Positions 1 through 11,631 of a DNA stretch of 64,000 nucleotides are shown here, piece by piece. The DNA lies in assembly GCA_008477525.1 (NCBI GenBank), contig SPDT01000004.1, forward strand, positions 2,046,001-2,110,000, given 5' to 3'. The translations under genes and the position numbers were made by a program. This stretch comes from Hypomyces perniciosus (lineage: Eukaryota > Ascomycota > Sordariomycetes > Hypocreales > Hypocreaceae). The notes below the pieces were generated by a model. It was not told the DNA's origin. It did no database searches and was given only the letters and a program-made list of their open reading frames with translations. The number at the start of each line of letters is the position of its first letter. The stretch's first letter is position 1.

Positions 1-401
1 GGCGATGTTGAGTTCCTTGGCGAGGGCCTGATAGCGAGCAAGATAGGGAGCCTGTTCCCGCGCCGAGGCGAGGAGGATGGCTGTGTCGGGCTTCCAGGAG
101 GCGAGGTGATATTCGGGCAGGACGGCTAGGTTGGCGCCCTGGGAGGCGGCGTTGCGGATGTATGTCTCTGCGCGAGCGAAGTTGTCTGCAATGTCGAGAG
201 GCTGTAGAATACGGTGAGCTTGAGATATCCAAGTATAACTCACTATTTTGGGGTTTGGATCCAAAGTGAGGTTGCATCTCCCCCACTTGTTTGGAGATGC
301 TCCAACATGAGGGAGACATCTGCGGGGGAGGGGAACTGGAGGGGCTCAGAGCTCACTTTAGAATAGAGCTGAATCAGTGCAATCTTCAAATGAGTTGACA
401 T
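1..401 (-). CDS. Carbon-nitrogen hydrolase (nitrilase superfamily), 5' part, runs off window
   Basis: Members of this superfamily hydrolyse amides or nitriles with a Glu-Lys-Cys triad. The ATG is at 401-399. Exon 1 (401-357) encodes 15 residues beginning [16 protein letters not shown] 155-bp intron (356-202, GTGAGC...CTACAG) follows, and exon 2 (201-1) stays open to the window edge. The visible 82 residues include the first beta strand, a helix with [11 protein letters not shown] and the segment LAVLPEYHL, whose Glu fits the first catalytic residue. The Lys and Cys motifs lie outside the window, so catalytic integrity is not shown. Removing the intron joins two segments that are continuous in the family, which supports the splice. 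The substrate (omega-amidase-like or other) cannot be told from this part. Confidence 0.82.
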
Positions 402-966
402 CTTGGCGGATTATTCGGTAAAGTCTTGGTCATAAATTGATAGGTAAATATGTGTATGTAGGTAGGTGAATATAGTGAATGAGCTGTATGTTTATTAATG
501 TGTTGTGATCGGCAGAGTTGAGACCGATGACCGGCGAGATAAGCCGAGATGCGGGACCACGTGGCAAACCTCTTAAGGATTCATTATCCATGCCAAATCC
601 CAGAGATTATCCTTCTTGACGAAAATCAGGCCCTTTCGGAATGAAAAGGCTAGCTTTGATGAAATGGCTGACTATCGATGAAGATATAAGGTCGCTTCTG
701 CTAATCTAGCGTTGGTCATAAGAACGCCTCCCCATGTAAGATGGTAAACCTTGCCGCCTCTCCACCTTATATCTTGAGCCAGTTTGTGCTCCGAAAACTC
801 CTGATCCCATACTCAACGCAGATTTGTATCCATATGCCGAAAAGAACAGGAAAAAATGGTTCAATAAACGCCAATCCCAAATGCGAAACCTCCCTTGATC
901 CCACCCATCCGTATGTAATATTGCTGATCCCAGAAACCGACCCGCTAACGAAGCCCATGTGTTAGG
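402..966. other. Intergenic, no gene seen
   Basis: This stretch lies between the start of the nitrilase-type gene and the 3' end of KAR5. The only open frames are short and lack family similarity. It probably holds the nitrilase promoter and the KAR5 3' UTR. Confidence 0.6.
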
Positions 967-2820
967 TTAGTATGCGTCCTGAGTAAATTTTAACTGCCGA
1001 AGATTCCCCTTATCCTTAATGTCGCTGTGAACTGTTTCATCAAATGCTATCGTCGAGTTGGGGTGTGTATCCGGTTGGTGAGGCACTGCCCGACTGTCAT
1101 GTGTAATTGCTGCAAGGAAATCACTTCCATGGCGTTTTGCCAGGGATACGGCCAACCCAGCAACCTCACCCAAGCTAACGAGTATAAAGTTCCTCATTGT
1201 CGAGGGCGGGAGTCCGTACGACCCAACGACGAGAGATGTGACCGGACAGAATACGTATGGCCACCAAGAAGTCCAGCCAAACCCGCTAGAAATGGAGCTT
1301 TGTAAAGTTGCTGCAGATGATGAGGCAGATTCGAGAACACCTAGGATATTAGAAGCCGTTTGATGTGCATGGTCCAGACGTTCTTGATGACCTTCATGCC
1401 GGATGAGGAGAGTATCGGCCAATTTTTCAAGTCTCCTCATGCCCTTCATATGGTTATTGACAGGGAAAATAAAGATGACAGCGACAGCATACCATTTCTA
1501 TTTTTTCTTGCCTATTGGCGACCTCTGCCGCTCGGAGTTGTGAGTTTTCCTGCCCAGACTGGTTAGAGCTGAGTGGCCTAATAATTGGCTTCAGAGGAGA
1601 ATTGACTTACAATTTCCTTCTGCAGCGATGTTGAAGATACGATCACCGCAGCCAAGGTTGACATCATGACTTCCATCTCATTGTTTACCCTTTGAGTTGT
1701 TACCTCCAAGGCAGACTCGTGAGCTGTAGCAATTTCTTCACTCTGAGTCCGCATCTTCTCGATTAGCATGCCCAGTAGTTCTTGGAGGTGTCTCGCGTCG
1801 TCAAGTCCATGGTTGATGAAAGTTGCTGATTGCTATCGACGTCTTAGAAGTTGAATAACGCTTTGAGGGCCAATGAACATACCTGCGCATTTCGAACGAT
1901 TCGGTCTTGGAGGACCATCTCCAATTCGGAAAATCCATCCCTCAAGTGATCTACCCGCGGTTTCAGGCCTTCAACGGCGACTCCTGCGTCTTGAAGCCTC
2001 TGATTGAGCGACTGGAGGCGAGTGTCCATTTCCTCCTCGAGCTGAGTTGTCAGTCTGGCGAGAATCTTGGTGATTCTTTGATGGAGCTTAATGTTTTGAT
2101 CTTGAAAATGGTTTGAATCAGTGGGTTTCCATAGGGTGCTACAGGGCTCAGATACATACCTTTCTCATTGTCGGCACGAGCAGCCTCGCAGAATCTCAAA
2201 GCCTTGTGGCGATAGCTCACCCACGTGTTCCATGCCGAATCCGACTGCGCCAAGCCCTCCAGGCAGTTATCGATCTCGGACGTTGTGACGTGGAGTTGCG
2301 GTTTCGACGGAGCAGACATTCCAGCCAGTGTTGACTCCCGAAACTTGGAACACGACGAGGGAATGACGAAGCTGCCTCTCTCCAAGTCGCATATAGCCAA
2401 GCTAGCAGCGTAAGAGTCCACAAAGTCTCTCGCCGCTCTCCCGCTATCTGTCAACACAGTTGCGTCATCCCGTCCGTCGAGGAGCTGGCAGTTATTGACC
2501 AAAAGACGTGCCGCGGTCCGGTGACAGAGCGGTTCAGATTCCAGATCTTGGAGCTCGTTCAGCGCCACTGCATACATGTTGGGCAGTTGTGACTCGAATC
2601 CAGGAGCAACCAAAGGCCTCTGTGGGCTATCGGAGAGTCCAGTTGAACTTCTCGTCCCTGTGGCATCTTAGCGGGCTGTCAAAGAGTGGACCGGACTGAG
2701 AGACTCACTGTCCACGCGTCTTCCTCCACCCCATGAGAAACCCTGGGTATGAGTAGCCAGGAGGAAGAGGATCACCGAAAGGCTCCAAAAACGGAGCGGC
2801 GCTGGCAGCACCCTGACCAT
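967..2820 (-). CDS. KAR5: Nuclear membrane fusion protein Kar5/Tht1
   Basis: Kar5 (Tht1 in fission yeast) acts in the nuclear envelope during karyogamy and promotes fusion of the two nuclei. Six exons are inferred: 2820-2709, 2657-2160, 2100-1883, 1832-1611, 1558-1493 and 1443-967, giving 530 residues in frame. The N-terminus is a signal sequence (hydrophobic [16 protein letters not shown]). The conserved Cys-rich luminal domain follows, with [32 protein letters not shown] and [21 protein letters not shown] long coiled-coil-like region comes next, then two hydrophobic segments near the C-terminus (around [15 protein letters not shown] and [19 protein letters not shown]). The order signal, Cys domain, coil, transmembrane hairpin is the family's. 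Exon 5 (66 nt) and its boundaries are the least certain. No stop codons or RIP damage are seen. Confidence 0.86.
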
Positions 2821-4578
2821 TTCGAAGACTTGAAGAGCACAACAGCCGCTGTGAAACGGGAGGCTGCAAGCACACAGCTGTCAAAGCGGTCCTTTACCCA
2901 GATGTAGAGAAGAGAAACCTGGTCTGGCTGGGGTTGAGGCGCGGGAGTCAAGAGTTGAGAAGCTATTTCGGAGTCTGAAGGTGGTGGGTGAGTCGAGGAT
3001 CTGACTGTTCGCTTTGTTTGCATATTCACGCAGTTTTTCGGCTTCCTTATTGTTTCTGACGCACAGTCGGCTCCCCTCATTTTTTTTGTGCGCTGTATTG
3101 CAAAAATCAAGAACAATGGCGATTGACGAATTGTGGTGTTTGTGTGCAGTTCCCATTGTGGTAGGCGCTGCTGGTCACACCTGCCCAGTGCCCAAGACTG
3201 GCAGACGGTGCACCTTCCCCTTTTTTTCTTTTTTCCTACTTCCTGAAGCTTTATCAATTTCCAAGTACGAAGACTGCGGTAACCTCAGTAGATTATAATT
3301 TCGCATACGCATTATTCCATAATGTTGCCGTCATAAATCCTTGGAAATTCGGTAGTCCAGCTCCTGGCTGTCTTGGAGTGATATTTGTATCGCAAACCGA
3401 CAGCAATCCATTTTCGGCATCATGTCACGATCTCTCATCCGACTCAACCTCACCGCTTCTTTATGGCTCTGACGATGACCTTTGAGCAATCTTTGGCAGC
3501 TGGTTCTACAATGTGACCTGGCATCACATCACGCGATCGTTCTTCATGTTTATGTGAACATTCATGACAACTCAAGCCATTAACCCACTTATCAACATAT
3601 CAGGGCAAACAATCCATAATATCCCAAAAGTCCGGACGGGTTCGGCGTCTCCCGGCACTTGGACAACGGCTGTGAGGACAAGGTATGGAATCATCCACAT
3701 GCAAATTGGTCTAGTTCATGCGAAAGATTCCATACTCCAACCTTCAGTGCCGCTTTTACGGACGCCACTTCGGCTCTTCTACAGAGTACTTTTATGGTTA
3801 TTGCCCTGTGCTGGGCAACCCACAGTCAGCTTACAACATTCCACTGGGCCCTAGGAATACGATCAAGCATCCCCAGCAATTGGTTATGTGTGGTCTTTGC
3901 ACCTTGATGGGCTATATTATATGTAATACTATTACTGCCTAATATTTATCCACGAGAATGAGAGACAACTGTAAGATCTGATAACAGCGTTAAAGAGACG
4001 GAGCAGTCCCATGGTCGTCTACTGATGTCTCAAATACGCCGAATAATGCTTAGTAGATCTAGATTGTTTTCTCTAGAAGGCAAATAAGGTTGTGAAGGTC
4101 TTGTTACGTCTTCCATAGTCACCGTATTGTAAATAGATTTGAAGAAGCTCTAGTCTAATACGAAGTCTATGCAGATAGACCTTCTATAGACCGGGATTAC
4201 ATGTTAAATTAGCTTCTGTTTAAGCTAAAAAATTACATTCTATCTGGTGGGGTTTTCTCTCGGTCCTAGTTGAAACCTGTATTTCGGTGCCCGACTATGC
4301 GATGCTCAAGTATAGTCAGCCCTTGAAGGGACTGCCTTTGGGGTAATTATTCATAAGTTGGTGGTCCAATTGAATATGTCCTCCGATTCAGACTAGCAAT
4401 TAACCATAGCAGCTAGAGCAGTGCTCAGTGGGATGTAATCTTTTGAACTCTTTTGTAACCTAGCAAAAATTCTCAACTTCTGTTAAGATATCGTAGTATA
4501 AAGACTGTGCTGTCCAGCGCAGCTACCCAACCAAATAAAGCAAATCTGGCCCTTGGATTTGAGTGTTTGCTAGATTTT
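2821..4578. other. Intergenic, upstream of KAR5; no convincing gene
   Basis: About 1.7 kb without a supported gene. Short overlapping open frames at 3564-3942 do not form one protein. One frame (about 3745-3850) has a stretch CRFYGRHFGSSTEY that faintly recalls a hevein-type chitin-binding motif with Cys lost. From about 4050 onward base composition drifts to AT. Confidence 0.5.
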
Positions 4579-4796
4579 GGCACATGGATATAAGTGATTT
4601 GGTTGCTTTAACTTAATTTAATAGCTTTAATAATAAAGCTATTCTTAATTAACCAGTATTATTAAAAAGATAAACTCCTTGCTTTCCTATAATATTACTC
4701 CTTCTTTAATTATCCCTTTACCCCTGTTATATAAAATAGCGGCCCTTAACTATAATTGCACTTCTCTATATCTAATTCTTTATATATTCTACCTTT
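4579..4796. repeat. AT-rich block, probably RIP-degraded repeat
   Basis: Strongly AT-rich, TA-dense sequence without open frames, directly left of an LTR-like insertion. It resembles in composition the degraded TE blocks at 58.6-64 kb. The parent element is not recognisable. Confidence 0.45.
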
Positions 4797-4801
4797 TTAA
4801 G

Positions 4802-5187
4802 TGTCACGACCCGACCATGTCGAAGACCTGGTCACGAGATCACGGCAGAACATCAGAGCCTCTGGCCAATCACCGACGGATCGCAACTACGAGCGCGATC
4901 CCATAAGAAGGATCACTGTATGAAACCGTGATCCAGGATCACTAGGATCGCTATGATCCAAACGATCCAAGTACATTCACTATGCATCCCCTTTGTATAT
5001 ATGCGACTGGCTTGTCACTCGTTTAGTATAGTTACTTAGACAGTCGTTAACAATTGTATTCACCAGAACCGCCTGTTCTACAGAATCGTGACTACGTTAA
5101 CCTGCTCAGTATTCATCCCTGACCTCTCTGCCAACATAAACCCACGAGCCTCGGTTTATCCCTTGAGAATCAACCCGGATCGTCACA
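4802..5187. mobile_element. Solo LTR-like element, 386 bp, with 5-bp target duplication
   Basis: The element starts TGTCACGACCCGACC and ends CCGGATCGTCACA, so it has the TG...CA termini of an LTR. It is flanked by a perfect 5-bp direct repeat TTAAG at 4797-4801 and 5188-5192. No coding sequence, primer-binding site or second LTR is present, which fits a solo LTR left by LTR-LTR recombination. Its base composition is far less AT-rich than the surrounding block, so it inserted after, or escaped, the decay around it. The family is not identified. Confidence 0.7.
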
Positions 5188-5198
5188 TTAAGCGTTAA

Positions 5199-5317
5199 TG
5201 TCACGATCCAAGCACGTTTCCCTTATATACAGTTGGTACCGTCATGATAATTGCTACAAATGCGATTATTAGCCTATTCTTTTGCCTATTGGCGTGACGG
5301 TATGACGGTTCGTCACA
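5199..5317. mobile_element. Short LTR-like element, 119 bp, with 5-bp target duplication
   Basis: This starts TGTCACGATCC and ends GGTTCGTCACA, sharing terminal sequence with the 386-bp element 11 bp to its left. It is flanked by perfect GTTAA copies at 5194-5198 and 5318-5322. The shared TGTCACGA and TCGTCACA ends suggest the same or a related family. The small size suggests a non-autonomous or internally deleted derivative. Confidence 0.62.
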
Positions 5318-5322
5318 GTTAA

Positions 5323-5638
5323 TGACTTCATTGCATATTGTTGGGCTTTTTTACATTAAAGACTATATTAAGCTGGTTGCAATAGCTTCCTTTACTTTAA
5401 TTAACTTAACTAGAGATCTCTAGATTAGGCTCTTTAATAAAATTTTGGAAGAATTTATTACTAAAGATTACGAAAGGATTATCTGTATTGATAATAAAGC
5501 CAATGTAAAGTTTATAAATCTTTTATATTTTTAATTAAGGGATAATTGCGTTATTATATCAAGATCGCTTAAAAGGAGGAGCTAGATCTTCGGAAGTAGA
5601 GCTGATTAATGATCTAGTATTATTTAGTTCGTATACTT
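5323..5638. repeat. AT-rich block, probably RIP-degraded repeat
   Basis: TA-rich sequence with no meaningful open frame, continuing the degraded block interrupted by the two LTR-like insertions. It ends abruptly where coding-like sequence begins at about 5640. Confidence 0.45.
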
Positions 5639-6037
5639 TATAATATTTTTCAAGGTAGTCAACATCCAGCGGGTTATGTAATTACCAGCACCATTTCAAG
5701 CGTGATTGAGGACATGGTCCGCAGCGCTGTGTCAGATTACGGCTCGGGCATCATCAACAGCGGTCTTGCGCAGCCTGACGGCTCAACAGTTGATGCCATT
5801 GCAATCGCTGCGCAGCTTAATACCGGGGCGTACTCGAGCTGGTATAATCTTTTCCATAGCCTCGGCGGCGACTCCCAGTATTTGATCAGTGCGTTGATGT
5901 ACAAAGCCCTGCTAGACATGTCCCATTATGGGTGGGCTGGGGCTGTTTACCATGTTTACAATGAAGCGGGCGATATCATTATATCGTTTATTTTCAATGG
6001 TGTTACGGGAACGGTCTCTGCGCTGCCGTCTTCCTAG
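5639..6037 (+). pseudogene. 3' fragment of an unrecognised protein gene
   Basis: One frame is open from about 5639 to a TAG at 6035-6037, roughly 132 residues, with balanced codon use and normal GC. It includes ITSTISSVIEDMVRSAVSDY, SSWYNLFHSLGGDSQYLISA and SHYGWAGAVYHVYNEAGDI. There is no ATG near the upstream end, where the frame runs straight into AT-rich repeat DNA, so the 5' part appears lost or lies in an unrecognised exon. I do not recognise the family. It may instead be a last exon of a real gene whose upstream exons I could not define. Confidence 0.4.
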
Positions 6038-6257
6038 ATGTTTGGCTGAAGTCTGGTCAGAATTACTGGTAGCAGTCGAAATTCGGTCAGGTTCTGTTGA
6101 AGATCAACCGGCAATATGCCCCTACTAGGATATCCCCTTCTTTCATATATGTTATCCCCAATACACTTTGATCAGAAATATTTATGAAAGGGCTGATTGC
6201 GGATTCAAGATGCTACCCTGAAGCCGATTTGGGGTGAACTTGGTCATGTACAAGGTC

Positions 6258-6860
6258 TTAACGGTGATTCGCATTGTTAGTGATAGTACTCCGTACTCCA
6301 TAAAATTCCCATAAACAATCCACCCAGGCTGTCGTCAAAAGGCCCAAAAGGTCCAAAGCTTCGGGTGGCTGCTTTCCCTGAGACAACATCGCGAAGCCGG
6401 CTCCGGGCCCAGGTTCTGACCGAGAACACTGACGATTTGTCAATTCCAAATACTCTCATGGTGATTTCAGGCTTGATGTTCCGGTGAACACTAGCAGCCA
6501 GTGAGGGCCCTGCGACAATACAGGGCTGACAGCCAGGTGCCAGAGTGAGAATGGGCTCATTGGGATGAGACAAACTTAAGTGCATCAGTCATATCTCACA
6601 AAGCCCTGTCTAGCCATACTACGAGTAGTTAGCGACCCCAGCCGCTTACTCGTAAATACAGATCGCCATTGATGAACCAATTCCAATAAATGACCGACAA
6701 AGGGGATCCACGGCGGAATTACTGTCAGTTCACCTGCAGTTTCCGCCCTGATGCATAACGCAGAGCGATCGACAATTTCAACAAGCTGACGAGGATGGCA
6801 AACCGAGCTCAAAGGCCAGGCGTGAAGCTGATGTTCGTCATTGTTTTAATTAATGCACTA
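6258..6860 (-). pseudogene. Cytochrome P450-like N-terminal fragment, broken
   Basis: Read on the minus strand, adjacent frames give a hydrophobic stretch (ILVSLLKLSIAL near 6790), then IPPWIPFVGHLLELV (about 6690), then EPILTLAPGCQPCIVAGPSLAASVHR pieces (about 6560-6480). The first proline-rich motif followed by a G-H-x-L segment is typical of the start of fungal P450s, and the beta-1 strand-like segment follows at the right distance. The frames are not joined without shifts or stops, and nothing resembling the I-helix, ExxR or heme-Cys motifs is found further along. This is best read as an N-terminal P450 relic; identification is tentative. Confidence 0.42.
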
Positions 6861-7964
6861 GCACTTCCTGCTGGTAATGATGCCTCGATGGTATCAGAAT
6901 GACAAACGATGGAAGCGATAGCACCAGACTTCATGAAGTGGCTAATAGCTACCCAGGCTGAGTTCTCATCATATTGACAGCTTACGACCGAGGCCGGGTT
7001 GCTAATTTAGAGCCCTGGTGATGTTGCAGGATTCGGGATAGCTTGACAGTACCCTGAGGGTTGGATATCTCGATCAGGCATTGTGCGGTCGCTTTACCCC
7101 CGTTTGCGCGCGCGCATCATTTGCGAACTATCACATATCCCGTACATCGAAGCGACGACGACCAACAACTCCCCGACAGAATGATTCTGCGAATGGCCGT
7201 CCAAACACTAAGACTCTGATAGTAATCGGTTATATCTAGGTAAGCCCTGCCAGAATGTCCAATCAAATGCCGCCGACTCACATCGAGGGTCCTAGCTGGC
7301 CGGCTGTTGGGACAGAGGCAGAGGCTCGATCCTACACCAGGGATTAACATCACGCCACGCGCCATGTGCCAAACGTCCCTTGGGTCGTCTCACCTCGACT
7401 AGCGGGAGGCTTTCTCAGAGTGGAGTGGTGGCTTGGAACGAAGAGGCATCAATGCCAGTTCCCATGCCCCGAACAGAGGTAAGCTTCGCGCCTATCGCGC
7501 TGCGCTCCGTCTGTGTGTGGGAAGTAGCGGAGTGAGTGTCATACTACTCCACGGTGAACCCTGGAGGCTTGTAAATTTTCATCATTGTTGCAGTGCAGAG
7601 TGTTCTCTGCTCCGCTCTTTGCCCTTCATCTCTGTTTTGTCGCGTCCTCGGCGGCAATAAATCAGCGACCCTTCCCATACCCTTCCCACGCCTTGAAAGC
7701 ACGAACAAACACGCCCAAGAGCCCATAGCAAGCGCTGTTGCTGGACAGTCTGCGTTTTAGGATGCCAGGCCTTGTGGAAGCTGACGCATACGCCCTCCGA
7801 CGATCGATCGCAAGACCTCTATGGCTGCTCGCGTACGAGTATTAGATTCCGAATCGAATACAGCTTCAAAGGAAGATTCACCGAGACATCGCCACCACGG
7901 AAAGGCCAAGCGCACCGTACCTGGTGGCCGCACAGTACCGGGACGGCGGGGGCGCCAAGCAAAG
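6861..7964. other. Intergenic, no gene seen
   Basis: Open frames here are short, overlapping and without recognisable motifs. The right half probably holds the promoter of the small Cys-rich ORF that follows. Confidence 0.5.
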
Positions 7965-8150
7965 ATGTGTATCCAGGTGGACAAGCAATGGTCTTGCGGT
8001 CACATCGGCTACTACAACGTCAAAATGTGTGAGCGCCTATTCAAGGGGTGTAAGGGGACGTCGGCTAAGCACGAGATCATCTACGAACCTCAAGAATGTA
8101 GCGACTGCTTGAGGCGTAAGACTCTTCCCAAGCCTTGGGTTGCCAAGTGA
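7965..8150 (+). CDS. Small Cys-rich hypothetical protein
   Basis: A 61-residue product from the ATG at 7965, with MCIQVDKQWSCGHIGYYNVK and CERLFKGCKGTSAKHEII followed by a C-x2-C pair (ECSDCLRR). The spacing of Cys and His (C-G-H early, C-x2-C late) suggests a small metal-binding fold. I recall similar short uncharacterised proteins in Hypocreales but know of no function. The same frame is open upstream to an ATG at 7821, giving 109 residues with a basic low-complexity N-terminus. The internal ATG is preferred because conserved-looking sequence starts there. A GTGAGT at 8147 overlaps the stop codon, so a further 3' exon is possible; the nearest acceptor would leave an unusually short 39-nt intron. 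Confidence 0.5.
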   Translation: MCIQVDKQWSCGHIGYYNVKMCERLFKGCKGTSAKHEIIYEPQECSDCLRRKTLPKPWVAK

Positions 8151-11100
8151 GTTGTGATGGCATCTCGATAGAAATCGTACAGCAGAACCTCGGGCTGTCC
8201 CGAAAGCTCGTTGCAAAAGGTAAGAACAGCCGCAGTTTCCGCCTTCAGCTGCCTGCATTCATTTCACGGTTTGGGTTGTGCTGATCGAACTGTGACAGGG
8301 CAAAGCAGCAAGATCAACACCATCAGCATGTACATAATATGTAAAGAGCACCGCTTGCCTGTCTCTGTACAACTGACTCAAAGAAATATGAAGCATGTGA
8401 AAAAAATCCCATGGTAATAGTGGAGTATGGAGACTTCCATAACATCTCATCCCCGTCGACCTCGGCTACCAGGATGAGGACCCATCTCACCGTTTATCCC
8501 TCCACTTCCGGTGGAACATCAGCTCGTTCGGATCTGTGGTATTTATGCCCGTAAACAAGGGCATTCTGGGGTCGGCCGCTCGCGGGTTTGCGCCCCTTCA
8601 TAGCACCATCTGCGATATCAGGCTGTATTATAGCCCTTATCTCCGTGCCCCTAACCGACAACATTGTTTCCAAGCCTGTTTTCCATCATGACCTTGGCAC
8701 GGGGCAGGCTAGGCTGGAGGGACAATAATAGTGTTGCAATATTCTCTGGGATCGTCGGCAGAATTGCAGGCAGCTTGCCTTCTGTATGGGAACGGAGGAA
8801 TTGGTGGTCCGTCGCTGTGTCCATAAGGGCGAAGCGAACTGCTGTAGCAAAAACAGTGAATTCTGTTGCTAATCGGTATGTTCGTTCGCGAAATCGGAGC
8901 CCAAGGCCAGCTCACTATCAATTGATTCGATTCTCTGCAAGACTCGGTGATTGGATAGTGAGATGAGTCACAGCTGAAGACTGAGAACGCGAGGTCATGA
9001 TATTTTCTTTGAATCTCTTTGTGTGGGCGTTTCAAGAATGCATCCCGTCATCGGTAGACGACGAAGGCAGTCCGTGATCGGTCAATATGTCGGAGCTTAC
9101 AACTGGGAACTGAGAAATCGCGAAATATCGTTGCATGCTGGTCTCGCCGTCAAGCTCGCCGTCTTGGCCTTCGTATGAGTGCTTGGCATGTCACATCTGT
9201 ACCTCCAGTTGACCAGTCACGGTGCTGAGAACGTCCACCCGCGAGACTCTGCAGACCATCACACTTGACTTGTCATCGCCTTTGGCTATCTCATATTCAG
9301 CTGTCTCGCGAAGCAGTTTGGCAGTGCGCCACATACTCGCGAGGTCCGATTATCCTTGATGTGAGAAGGAAGGTGGCTATGTGATCGCTTGTCTTGATTT
9401 TATTCGACACACATGGCAACAGTAATGCATGCGACTGCTGGCATTAGCCATCTTGACAGAATTTGTAACCAGTATTGCCGAACCTGGAAGCCAAGGCGAA
9501 GATTGTGCTGTTCAAGCACATAGGTAGGCATGGTGATCAGAGTCCTGCATGGTCGGTCACATTGTCCTCGACGGATACCAGCTCCTCCGCAAGGTCGTCA
9601 ATTAACACCGGACTCGCCTTCAACGGTTCATTGGCGTATGGATCAGCAATCTTGCAGCGGGATGCTCCGATCGGCCAATTTTCCCTGTCCGCAAAACAGA
9701 GTCGGAAGCCGGTTGGCTGAAGTGTTATCCATGTTGTCCAGAGGCGCTTCAGGACATTATGGTGAAAGCTCAGCTGGCTTTAGCGAGTTCCTGATTCGCG
9801 CTAGGTGTTCGAAGCCGCAAATACGGGATGAGCTGAGCGTCCATCTCTCTGATAGCGCGCGGTGACCTTGGGCAAGGCAACTCCAATATGTTATGTGTTA
9901 TAGCAGACCTTGCACAGGCGATGGCACAGGCGATGGCACAGTCGCATGTTGGGTGCAGCGACATTGCCATAGCGTAGTACTAATAGTAGTAGTAATGCGA
10001 GGGGATGAACGAGATGGGATCACGTTTGGCTGGCGCGCATCGAGATGGCAGATTGGCAGAGTAATAGTACTACTTCTACAGAGTACAGACAAGGGGCCTC
10101 GGAGAGTTTGTTGGTCGTTTCTCGTATGTACATACGGAGTACTCGTATGTACTCGGACTCTGGCCTAGGCTTGGGGGCCCATGTGGGAAACTCGTACGAT
10201 TTGGTCCCAGACAACTAACCCAATGTTTGATAGGTGGCAAAGAGCTGACAGAGAAGTGGAAATTCTCGGGATATGCTTAAGAACCTGCATTGCCCCGTGT
10301 CTCAGATTCCCGATAGAAATGGCAGATGAGCGCGATCTGCTCTGGAGAGAAAGCCTGTTGTCAGTCTGTTAATATGGAGATGGGCGAATTCCATGCTACT
10401 CCGTACAAAGAAAGGACTTGACTTGCCTTTGTGTCTGTCGTCTTTTTTGTCGCGCCTGGTTGTGCCTAGTCGCTTGTCGCAACGGCGCCACTAACGGCGC
10501 GCTAGTACTATAAGGGCACTAATACGCCCCAAGGCCAAGCCGCCGAGAACGTTGGGTTTTCCGCCCAATCAGCGCTCTTAGTCAACGCCTCGTTTCCTCC
10601 CTCCACCCTTCAACAACCCTGCGAATCATACGATCTTTTTTCAACGATTTTCTCCCATGCATGACCTCGAAACGCCTCGACACGCATCGACACGCCTCAA
10701 CACGCTCTGGGGGGGGATTGATTGAATGGATTTCAATGGAATACCCCTCTCCGGCTGGGGCCGTCTGCCGGAAAGGCTCCCCGAAAGTCACGCCATTTCT
10801 AGAACGACATTTTTGTCGCAATTCCCACGCCTTCGAAGCGTAGTTGACAGGTCATGTATACTCGACAGCTTTGACCCGGCTCTCGCCGAATCAGGTCCTC
10901 TGCCAAGGGCTCCCATCGCGTCCCGTTGAACCGGGCCCGGCTCAGGCTTGAACATTTTCTTTCTCGCCCTCTGCCGTCTGTGACTGTGTCTGTGCATATG
11001 GCATGACTAGTGGACCGCGATGCTGCATTGGGGACTCTGACTCTGCCCGCTAGTGCAACACTGCAGCTTCCGATGTCTGTGGCTCTCGTCATCTGTCCTC

Positions 11101-11631
11101 GTGCGCGTTTTCATGTTGCAGAGCCTTCTTCTCGAGGTCCGGATCGCTCAACGGCAACACGGAGTTGTCCGATGAAAAATCTCCCGGGCTTGGCACAAGC
11201 TTCCTACATGTCAAGCTGAAACGGTGCCTCCTCGTATATACACGGCACACGTTCGCTGCCATGCCTGTCTGTCGTCGACACGGCAAACCACTCTCGACAA
11301 ATGAAAGCTAGTTATTCATTATCCATTACATACACACTGCCCCCTTTAACGACGCAATTGTCTCCGTCCATCCGAACCGAATCTTCAACCACTCACCTCA
11401 CAGCTCACATACTTTACCGAACGCCACCCAAAGCAGCTTTTTCGATAACTGTGATTTCTTCTGAGAGCCAACTCATCTAATCACTTTCCAACTCTCCTCA
11501 CGGCCCCCAACACCTGTCGAGGACCTATCAATTTGTTGATGCCATTGGCATTTGGCGCGAGCCCATCGCATGCCTCCGGAGTGCTGTAATCCGAGCACCC
11601 TGCATTTCGGTAGCCGCCTACAGCGGTGGTC
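8151..11631. other. Long intergenic region, no convincing gene
   Basis: About 3.5 kb with only short, overlapping, low-complexity open frames on both strands. It contains a TACGGAGTA-type motif near 10131-10150 and another near 10399. The part from about 10.6 kb is CT-rich and likely contains the promoter and 5' leader of the bHLH gene. The leader may contain introns or upstream ORFs. Confidence 0.5.

Noticed and set aside
3564..3942. Possible hevein-like chitin-binding fragment
   Set aside because: Only one short stretch resembles the motif, key Cys are absent and the frames are discontinuous.
8147..8185. 39-nt intron joining a short C-terminal extension to the small Cys-rich protein
   Set aside because: Shorter than any other intron inferred in the window and without a clear branch site; the simple stop at 8148-8150 was kept.
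9475..11286. Many open frames of 60-110 residues on both strands
   Set aside because: They overlap each other, lack family motifs and have Arg/Ser/Pro-rich translations typical of non-coding GC-balanced DNA.
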